From the NCBI GenBank assembly GCA_016934955.1, contig JAFGRY010000042.1:1-64000 (forward strand): 64,000 bases of DNA, given 5' to 3'. The notes beneath the pieces were generated by a model that searched no databases, was not told where the DNA came from, and worked only from the letters and a program-made list of their open reading frames with translations. A program made the position numbers and the translations under genes. Numbering within the stretch: position 1 is the stretch's first letter; every line of letters begins with the position of its first letter. This DNA comes from a bacterium. Its GTDB lineage: Bacteria > Zhuqueibacterota > QNDG01 > JAGLOF01. Positions 40,437-48,215 of this stretch are shown here, one piece after another.

Positions 40437-43400
40437 TCATTTTCCAGGGCCGGACAGTGCATCCAGCATTTTTTCGACCTGATACCCCGCCTGCAGGGCA
40501 GTCTTCTTCAGATTGGACAATTTTTTCGTCTGACTGAATGCCGGATGCTCCAGGAGGGTGATCAGGAGGAGCATATCCAGCAGATACTCAAACGATTCTT
40601 TATGAAACCAGAGCAGATCATGATAACGGTGCACTCCCAGGTACCAGCGGGCAGATTCGTGACGAAAAAGCCGCCGCATGATTCCGGCGGGATCGACCCT
40701 GTCCGGTTCGATTCGAATTTCCGAAAGTATGTGAATCAGCTGAATGCTGCTGGATACCTCATCCCGGGTCAGTCCCGTCCCTTTAAATGCCAGCTCCAGA
40801 GCATGGCCGAATTGATACTCATCCAGCATGGCCCGGCTTCGGGCGCCGGCTTCCTCCTGCTGCGTCTGCAGGGATCCCAGATCGCCGCAGATAATCCAGC
40901 CCGCCAGAACAGCGCGGACAGGGAGACGCTTCTGCATAGACAGGAGCCGTTTGCTTTCCCGGACTAATCCTTTCGCTGTTACGGCGGGAACAGTCTCGAA
41001 ACGAATGAAACGGGAAAGCCGGGCAGCAGTCGATTTTTTCAGCGAAGCAAGTCCATCACTGTATCCGCTGAATACCGCGACCTCCTCAAAAAAGCTGTTA
41101 ACCAGGTGTATGAGCAGGCTGCTCTGAGCAAGTTCCGGTTCCTGTCCTCCGGTCAGCAGCCTCCGGAACGGTTCACTATGGAGCAAAGAACCGAGCTGAT
41201 CATGCATCGGTTTGAAGATCAGATCCCTTGCTACAGTATCGAGGTCGGGCACCCCGTGGCCGTCAAGGAAGGCCTCCAGCCGTGCATACTTCCCGTCGGT
41301 ATCCCTCACTTCCCGTATATCCAGAAAGACGTGGCACGTGAATGCCTCCAGGGAAACAAACAATCCCTCACTGCAGAGCAGGCTGCTCCGCCGTATATAG
41401 GTCAATCCCGACACCTGATCCCTGAACAGCACGTAGCAGTCGGGATCACCACTCAGGTTCAGACCGTCTTTCAGCACCCGCTGCTGTAAAATCTTCCCGC
41501 TTTCCCCGGCTGCATCCTCTGTCAGATATGCGGCCGAGGTTTTAATCCACCCAGATGTCCGGTCGTATGTATTGTGATAGACCACCAGACTGCGCTCTTC
41601 GCCCGCACGGTTGGAATAGGCAAACACGTTCTCATTGACTCCACCGTCTGCGGTATAAAAATCGTAAAGCAGAAAGTTTTCCACGCCGGAGAAGATCCAC
41701 CGCTTTCTCAGGACGGGGAAAATCTCCCGTTCGTGCCGTTCGACAAGGGAGTGATCCGGGCGCTCCTCCATCCGGGGATAGCGGTACTCCATGCCGTACT
41801 TCTCAGTGAAGCCCTCGATCTGTCCGTGGCCGAACATGGGCAGGCCAGGAAGGGTTGCCATCAGTATACACACCCCAAAATACTTGTCATCACGGCCAAA
41901 CTGGGCGATTGCCGTATCTTCATCCGGATTATTCATGAAGTTGACAAAGCGTTTTAATATTTCCGGATTGTATTCCAGGGTTTCCTTGATCACTCTCCTG
42001 TATCCGGCATTGTCTTCCATCTTCAGCATATTCATGAAAGCACTGTTGTACACTCGGTGCATCCCCAGGGTTCGGACGAAATAGCCTTCAAGCATCCAGA
42101 ATGCTTCAGCCAGCAGGAGCGTATCGGGCGCCTCTTCGGCGACCCGGTCTACAACCTCACGCCAGAATTCCACCGGCATGGCCCGGTTGAACTCTTCCAG
42201 GGAAATGGATTGACCGGCACGCGAAGGTATGGCCCCCCCGCTCCCCGGTTCCGGGTACCAGAGCCGTCTGATATGTTTCTTTACCAGGGTCATGGCCGCG
42301 TCCAGGCGGATAACCGGAAAATTCCTGGCCACGTGAATAATAGTCCTGATCACCGCCTCACGCGCAGCGGGATTGAGAAAATCAATCTGGGCTGTATCGT
42401 TCCAGGGCATACTGGTCCCGTCATTTCCATGATACAGGTACCGCACAGATCCCGTCGAATGATCAACACGTTTGAAGACAACCGCGGCATCGGTTCGGTC
42501 ATAATAGTGGCTCTCAAGATAAATACCGACTCTGCCGTCTTCGGACAGGTTGGGTCCTTCAAATTGATAGGAGGGATAAGGAGGTTCGTCCAGACCGATG
42601 AACCAGTCCGGATGTTCGATTACCCAGCGGGCATCGATGCCGACATGATTGGGCACCATATCTCCCGCCATGCGGATCCCCCGTCTCCAGGCTCGCTTCT
42701 TCAGGGCATGAAATGAATCCCAGCCCCCCAGGTCCTCGGAAATCTCATAATCGTTCAGGGAATACGCCGAGGCCTCTGCTTCAGAATTTCCGCAAAGATG
42801 TTTGATCTTTTTCGAAGCTGCGCTTCGCCTCCATATCCCGATAAACCAGAGCACGGTCAAGCCGCGCCTCGCCAGTTCATCAAGCTCCTCATCGGGTATG
42901 TCGTTCAGGTACCGGATCCAGCGGCCGTATTTCCGGGACAGCTGCTCCAGCCAGACGAACGCATTTTTTGCTATCATCACCACTTTTGGCATCCAGTCCA
43001 GATCTTTACTGAATGCTTCCGTCTCTTCCTCCAATTCCTTGTAGTGGGGAGGATGAATCGTTCCGTGTCCGGTTCCCAATCCGCCGAAACGGATGCGGTT
43101 CTCCTCTTCCAGCAGATCGAGACCGGAAAGGATCCGGGAAAGGAACGGACCGAGCAACGCACTCCATTTCTTCAGTATAAAAGAAAGCTGCCCGGGGAAA
43201 GAGGTCGGCGCCACTTTGACCGGCTCCAGCAGCAATTCAGGGATTGACTGGTTGTCTGGTCCGAACCGGGGCTGACCGTCAAAGAACTCGGCAAGCAATG
43301 ATATGAACTGTCGGTAGTCCGACCGGGCGGACAGTTCAGCCTCGTCGATCAGGTCCTGATATGGTGAAAAAGCCGGATTGCGGTTTGCGAGCCAGAGCAT

Positions 43401-43931
43401 GAGCAGTTCTTCCAGAAGCAGATGCCTGTTGGGAATGGCCTCTGTCCCGTAACTCAGATAATCCGCCGGCTCCTGCTCGTTGCGGTAGACACGCAGAGGA
43501 GGAAATAGATCGATAAAAATCTGCAGCACCCTGTCCACCACGTCTGTTCCCAGCCCTGCCTGGAGGTACTCCAGCAATCCGCCCAGTACGCCGGGGTGCT
43601 CCTCCCGGTACCGTCCGAGCAGCCAATGGTTGATCTCGTCAATGAGTCCCATGGCATGGATGTCGCCGCTGTGCACGGCCCGTTCCGGGAAACGGATCAC
43701 ATCCCGTTTGGCGTTCATTTGCTGTGCAAATTTCCGGACCATATAAAAATCGGCAAAAACCACGTTGCCGGAAAGCCCGTAAAGACCCTCATCAAATTGG
43801 TAGTAATCTCTGGCCTTACGCGATATGTGCAGCTCAAGCAGGGGTTTGTGAAAAATCCAGCTGTTCCAGGACTCATTGACAAGTCTGATCATGATAGTTT
43901 TCCGAATAGGAAGGATGTTTTTTGTCTTCAC
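40437..43931 (-). CDS. Large alpha-amylase-family (GH13-like) protein
   Basis: 1164 aa; MAGDMVPNHVGID, PVIRLDAAMTLVKKH, TLLLAEAFWMLEGYFVRTLGMHRVYNSAFMN, FVNFMNNPDEDTAIAQFG. Confidence 0.82.
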   Translation of the reverse strand: MKTKNILPIRKTIMIRLVNESWNSWIFHKPLLELHISRKARDYYQFDEGLYGLSGNVVFADFYMVRKFAQQMNAKRDVIRFPERAVHSGDIHAMGLIDEINHWLLGRYREEHPGVLGGLLEYLQAGLGTDVVDRVLQIFIDLFPPLRVYRNEQEPADYLSYGTEAIPNRHLLLEELLMLWLANRNPAFSPYQDLIDEAELSARSDYRQFISLLAEFFDGQPRFGPDNQSIPELLLEPVKVAPTSFPGQLSFILKKWSALLGPFLSRILSGLDLLEEENRIRFGGLGTGHGTIHPPHYKELEEETEAFSKDLDWMPKVVMIAKNAFVWLEQLSRKYGRWIRYLNDIPDEELDELARRGLTVLWFIGIWRRSAASKKIKHLCGNSEAEASAYSLNDYEISEDLGGWDSFHALKKRAWRRGIRMAGDMVPNHVGIDARWVIEHPDWFIGLDEPPYPSYQFEGPNLSEDGRVGIYLESHYYDRTDAAVVFKRVDHSTGSVRYLYHGNDGTSMPWNDTAQIDFLNPAAREAVIRTIIHVARNFPVIRLDAAMTLVKKHIRRLWYPEPGSGGAIPSRAGQSISLEEFNRAMPVEFWREVVDRVAEEAPDTLLLAEAFWMLEGYFVRTLGMHRVYNSAFMNMLKMEDNAGYRRVIKETLEYNPEILKRFVNFMNNPDEDTAIAQFGRDDKYFGVCILMATLPGLPMFGHGQIEGFTEKYGMEYRYPRMEERPDHSLVERHEREIFPVLRKRWIFSGVENFLLYDFYTADGGVNENVFAYSNRAGEERSLVVYHNTYDRTSGWIKTSAAYLTEDAAGESGKILQQRVLKDGLNLSGDPDCYVLFRDQVSGLTYIRRSSLLCSEGLFVSLEAFTCHVFLDIREVRDTDGKYARLEAFLDGHGVPDLDTVARDLIFKPMHDQLGSLLHSEPFRRLLTGGQEPELAQSSLLIHLVNSFFEEVAVFSGYSDGLASLKKSTAARLSRFIRFETVPAVTAKGLVRESKRLLSMQKRLPVRAVLAGWIICGDLGSLQTQQEEAGARSRAMLDEYQFGHALELAFKGTGLTRDEVSSSIQLIHILSEIRIEPDRVDPAGIMRRLFRHESARWYLGVHRYHDLLWFHKESFEYLLDMLLLITLLEHPAFSQTKKLSNLKKTALQAGYQVEKMLDALSGPGK

Positions 43932-44132
43932 ATCTTGTCACTCACTTTGCGTATAATGTACGGATAAAAGATATAAAAATCATTATTTTTATGTTAGAAT
44001 CGTTCTATTTCCCGGGGAGTGACCATACAATCGCGGGATCAGGGACAGGTCAACGGAGATTGTACACTACTATCCTGAATACATACAGGACACAAGAGGC
44101 GCATAAAACGGTGTCATTTCCAGAGCCCGCAT

Positions 44133-44177
44133 AAAAAAATCCCGGAGTGCCGCTGCCCGTCGGCTTTCTCCGGGATT
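44133..44177 (-). terminator. Rho-independent terminator downstream of the metallophosphoesterase
   Basis: Minus strand AATCCCGGAG...CTCCGGGATTTTTTT. Confidence 0.8.
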
Positions 44178-44200
44178 CTGTCACCCTGATGGTACGAGGG

Positions 44201-45178
44201 TTATTTTTTCCGTGAATACTGATAGATGATCTTCCCTTCCTTGTTGACGAAGGTGATGATCAGTTCATTGTCCTTCACCGTGCAGAGGGTAAATCCCGAG
44301 TCGTCGCTGCTGAACTGTTCGCCCTTGAGGTGCACCACCTCCCGGGTCTGGGAGGCGGATGTATTCACGAAGTAATCCACACCGGACCCAGCTGCGCGGA
44401 TATGCTGGAAATTATGAATGTGCCCGCCGATGGAGACATCGACATTGTGCTTGTCCAGGAGGGGCTGCAGCCGTTCCTGCAGATTGAGACGCTCCGACTC
44501 GCTCTTGGTGGTGCCTGCGTACACCGGGTGGTGTCCCATGACCATCTTCCATTTCGCGTCGGAGGCCGCAAGGGTCCGGTCGATCCAGTCGAGCTCAGTC
44601 TGCATGGACTGCATCGGCGCATCCCCGTGCACCACGTAGTCGTTCCGGTAGCGGTCGATCAGCGGCGCCGTATCTATATAGACCAGAAGAATGTCAGTAT
44701 CGTCGGTTACGCTCCAGGTCTGGGAATAGTACCGCCCCTCCATCATCCAGCGGCGGCTGACCGTGCCGTAGTCGAGCACCGCCTGGGTGTTTCCCCGGTA
44801 CTCGTGGTTGCCGAGTACGGGATACCACGGAAGCATGAGGGCGGGATGCTTGTACACCCACTCGAAATTGGTGAGCCAGAGAGGATCGTTCACCGACGCC
44901 ACCCCCCAGAAATGGTGCACATCACCCAGGGCTGCCACAAATTCAATACCAGTGATATCCGCGACTTCTCCCATCATTTCCGCCACTGCCCCCTGGTCGT
45001 AGTAGCCGTTCCGGCCGAAATCGCTTCCCATGAGAAACGTAAAATGGCCGTCCAGTTCAGCCAGGGTCCTGGCGTCTTTCGGCGGTACCGGCTGCGGCAC
45101 ACCCGCTGTCTGGGCGAGCAGAGCGCCCTGCACAACCATCAGCAGGACAAACGGCAGCAATGCATTACGCAGTTTCAT
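44201..45178 (-). CDS. Secreted calcineurin-like metallophosphoesterase
   Basis: Start taken at MKLRNALLPFVLLMVVQGALLAQTAG (signal peptide). GNHEY, MVMGHHPVY, DVSIGGHIHNFQH. Confidence 0.88.
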   Translation of the reverse strand: MKLRNALLPFVLLMVVQGALLAQTAGVPQPVPPKDARTLAELDGHFTFLMGSDFGRNGYYDQGAVAEMMGEVADITGIEFVAALGDVHHFWGVASVNDPLWLTNFEWVYKHPALMLPWYPVLGNHEYRGNTQAVLDYGTVSRRWMMEGRYYSQTWSVTDDTDILLVYIDTAPLIDRYRNDYVVHGDAPMQSMQTELDWIDRTLAASDAKWKMVMGHHPVYAGTTKSESERLNLQERLQPLLDKHNVDVSIGGHIHNFQHIRAAGSGVDYFVNTSASQTREVVHLKGEQFSSDDSGFTLCTVKDNELIITFVNKEGKIIYQYSRKK

Positions 45179-45299
45179 ACAATCTCCTCTGTTATACAGT
45201 ACTGATATTCCGGCAGAGCCGGAACGGCGTTTTCTATGGACACCCGCAATCTGTCCCGCGGTAAGCAGACACACGGGCAGGTTGCGGGCGATAGCCGGG

Positions 45300-46952
45300 T
45301 TAAAAGAGTGTCGCGGGATTGAGTATCCCCTGCGGATCGAGCGCATCTTTCACTTTCCGCATTTCGGCGATGTCCTTTCCTGAAAACATCACCTGGAAAA
45401 GCGGCTTCTTGATCCTTCCAATGCCGTGTTCACCGCTCACCGTGCCGCCCATGGCAACGACCTTTTCCGCCATGTCACGATAGAGCGCCTTGGCCGTTTT
45501 CAGTTCTTCCGTGTTCCGGGGCAGAATATTCACATGCAGATGGTTCTCTCCGATATGCCCGAATACCGCGTATTCAACCCCCGCCCCGTCGAGCACGGTG
45601 CGATACAGGTTCATGACATCGTCCAGGCGCTCATCGGAAACAGCAAAGTCGGTGCCGACCTTGTGCAGACCGGGCACCTCTTTCTGACGCTGTCCGATAA
45701 GGGTATTGACCGACTCGGGCAGGGCGTGCCGGAATTCGGTGATCTGTTCCCGCTCTTTTTCCGTCATGGCGCCCCACGTCTCGTCGATGGAGGAACGGCA
45801 CCGGGTCAGGATCTCTTCCCAGGCCATCACCACCTCATCCAGATCCTGCTCCCGGCACTCCTGTTCGAAGAATACGGCGGTACCCGCCGAGTCGCTGAAG
45901 GGCGGAATATGTGATCCCGCGCCGTCAGCCTCCCGCTTGTTCCGCAGGAGATCGAGGGAAGCGCCGTCAAAATATTCCAGGGCCGAGGGATGCACACTTG
46001 CTGATCCGCCGGCCTGGGCGGTACGAACCTCTTTTACAAAATCCACCGCGTCCTTTTCCGCGGGGAAAAATGCGACCGCCGCAAAAGTGAATTCCGGTTT
46101 TTTCTGAAGGGCCAGTTCCACTTCCGTGATGATACCCAGCGTTCCTTCCGAACCGATGAAATAATCGATGAGGTCCATGGGACGGGACACATAGTAGCCG
46201 GCGGCGTTCTTGATGCCGCTCAGCGAATAATCGGGGACCGGTATCTCCAGCCCGCCCCCCTCTTCCGTCTCAACCAGGAACGGCCCTTTCTCCTGTACAT
46301 ATGCGCCGCGGCGAAGGGCGAGCACCGCGCCGCCGGCCAGCACCACCCGCAGCCCCGTCACCCACACACGGGTCTGGCCGTACTTGTAGGAGCGGCCGCC
46401 CGAGGCATTGGTGGCCACGGTGCCGCCGATGTGGGCCGATTTTTCCGTTGGATCCACGGGATAGAACCAGTGTTCAGATTCTGCGGCAAACCGTGAAAAA
46501 GCCTCTTTTTCAGTATCTGTGATACACCCGCTCAGTTCGTTCAGGGAACCGCTTTCAAGCAGCTCCCTGAGGCCGTCGAGCGATAATCCGGGCTGTACGC
46601 GCACGCACCAGCGATCGGCCTCGTCATCCCGGCGCACCCCCAGAAAGCGGCTCATGTTCTCCAGTGACAGCAAGGCACCCCCCGAAGGCACCGCACCGCC
46701 GACGATACCGGTACGGGCTCCGGAAACCGTTACCGGCGTGCCCGCGGCCGACATCGTCCGCATGAATTCGCAGACCTGTTTCTCCGACCGGGGGAAAACG
46801 ATCACATCAACTCCTGATCCGCCGATACGGGATTCATCCGTGAGATAGGGCGCGTAACTTTCGAGAATCTCAGCGGCGCCGTCGATGCGCCTGAGCGGAT
46901 CACAATCAGGGAGGTCCCGGGCCGGGACAGTGCGTATGGGATGCATGCTCAT
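45300..46952 (-). CDS. FAD-binding (GlcD/D-lactate dehydrogenase-type) oxidoreductase
   Basis: VIVFPRSEKQVCEFMRTMSAAGTPVTVSGARTGIVGGAVP; AHIGGTVATNASGGRSYKYGQTRVWVTGLRVVLAGG; C-terminal FGHIGENHLHVNILP and SGEHGIGRIKK. Confidence 0.92.
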   Translation of the reverse strand: MSMHPIRTVPARDLPDCDPLRRIDGAAEILESYAPYLTDESRIGGSGVDVIVFPRSEKQVCEFMRTMSAAGTPVTVSGARTGIVGGAVPSGGALLSLENMSRFLGVRRDDEADRWCVRVQPGLSLDGLRELLESGSLNELSGCITDTEKEAFSRFAAESEHWFYPVDPTEKSAHIGGTVATNASGGRSYKYGQTRVWVTGLRVVLAGGAVLALRRGAYVQEKGPFLVETEEGGGLEIPVPDYSLSGIKNAAGYYVSRPMDLIDYFIGSEGTLGIITEVELALQKKPEFTFAAVAFFPAEKDAVDFVKEVRTAQAGGSASVHPSALEYFDGASLDLLRNKREADGAGSHIPPFSDSAGTAVFFEQECREQDLDEVVMAWEEILTRCRSSIDETWGAMTEKEREQITEFRHALPESVNTLIGQRQKEVPGLHKVGTDFAVSDERLDDVMNLYRTVLDGAGVEYAVFGHIGENHLHVNILPRNTEELKTAKALYRDMAEKVVAMGGTVSGEHGIGRIKKPLFQVMFSGKDIAEMRKVKDALDPQGILNPATLF

Positions 46953-46968
46953 GGTCAGCCTTTCCTCT

Positions 46969-48123
46969 TTACAACAGTGACGCTGTTCTGTTGGCAGTAT
47001 CCGGCAGTTTTTCAGTCCGGGGAATTCCGTCCGGAGCGACTACCAGATCCTCACCCGCGATGTCTGTCCAGCGGTAGAGCTGAAATGTCCTGTCGTCGGA
47101 CATGGCGACGAACAATCCGGCCGGGAAGGTTTCGTTCAGGACCGCGTTGGTCACATCGGAACCGTCGCTCTCCAAGGTCGATGTGTAGACGGTCTTCACC
47201 AGCGTATGCGTGTGGGGATCGTCCGGTTCCCCTTCCCGCTTGAAGATATTGAACCGGTTAGCCTGCTGATCGGACACCAGGATATAGCCGGTGCCCTCTT
47301 TGACAGTGTAGATGGAAATACCTTCGTGGTCACGGGCGAATCCCTCTGTCCCGAAGAGGGCCAGTTCTCTGTTCGCGTTCGGCGCGTCCGGGTCGGCCGC
47401 GTATTTGCGGATGCCGATGCATTCATCGGAGTAGTATACGTATCCCAGCTCGTCATCCACGGCGATGGCTTCGATCTCCTTGACGCCGCTGTAGGCACCG
47501 AATTCCCGCACTTTCACACCGCGTACCTGCCCGCCGCCGTCGTCTTCCAGGCGGTACTGCCAGAGATAGGTTCCGTCGATGGGGCCTTCCTTGCGGCCCA
47601 CAATGGCGAAAATCACCCCGTCCGAGGGGCGTTTGTAAAGAGCGATACCCATGGGCGCCCGCAGCGATTCACCCTCGAACACCGGGATCCCCCCGTTGTC
47701 GACCGGTGTCATGTCCGGGAGGCTGAATATCCGTAACGAATTGGTCAAGCGTTCCGTTGTCACCGCGATATCCGAGAAAACGCCGCCGAGGTTGAGGCCG
47801 TATTCGATGTCCACGTTATTCGGCCGCTTCAGGCCGCGTACCGTCTTTTCCTCGATGATCCGGCCGTCGAGATCGTACACATAGAGGGCGCCGTCTTCTT
47901 CCTTGTCCGTGCCGATGATCAGACTCAGGGCCGGGTCATCCGGATGCAGCCAGATAGCCGGGTCATCGGTGTCGTGGGCGGCCGGCTGTGTCACCACCGC
48001 AGGTTTCAGGGCGTGTTCGGCTATTGACGGTTTCTTTTCTCCGCAATTGACGATCAGCACCATGACAGCCGGCAGTATCACTGACGCCGCTGAAATGACT
48101 GATTTCATTTTCATAGACTTCAT
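46969..48123 (-). CDS. Beta-propeller phytase (3-phytase family), lipoprotein-like
   Basis: THDTDDPAIW-like HDTDDPAIWLHPDDPALSLIIGTDKEEDGALYVYDLDGRIIEEKTVRGLKRPNNVDIEYGL; EIEAIAVDDELGYVYYSDECIGIRKYAADPDA; DHEGISIYTVKEGTGYILVSDQQANRFNIFKREG. Confidence 0.93.
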   Translation of the reverse strand: MKSMKMKSVISAASVILPAVMVLIVNCGEKKPSIAEHALKPAVVTQPAAHDTDDPAIWLHPDDPALSLIIGTDKEEDGALYVYDLDGRIIEEKTVRGLKRPNNVDIEYGLNLGGVFSDIAVTTERLTNSLRIFSLPDMTPVDNGGIPVFEGESLRAPMGIALYKRPSDGVIFAIVGRKEGPIDGTYLWQYRLEDDGGGQVRGVKVREFGAYSGVKEIEAIAVDDELGYVYYSDECIGIRKYAADPDAPNANRELALFGTEGFARDHEGISIYTVKEGTGYILVSDQQANRFNIFKREGEPDDPHTHTLVKTVYTSTLESDGSDVTNAVLNETFPAGLFVAMSDDRTFQLYRWTDIAGEDLVVAPDGIPRTEKLPDTANRTASLL

Positions 48124-48173
48124 GCATTTCTCCTCGTTTAACGTTTACGTTCCCGTGTGCGGCCGGAGACCAA

Positions 48174-48203
48174 CCGGGGCCCGGCCCTGAAGCCGGACCC
48201 CGG
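48174..48203 (-). promoter_or_regulatory. Strong intercistronic hairpin between TonB receptor and phytase genes
   Basis: Plus strand CCGGGGCCCGGC (48174-48185), 6-nt loop, GCCGGACCCCGG (48192-48203). 12-bp stem with one wobble on the minus-strand RNA; no T-tract. Confidence 0.55.
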
Positions 48204-48215
48204 AATCGGGAAGGT

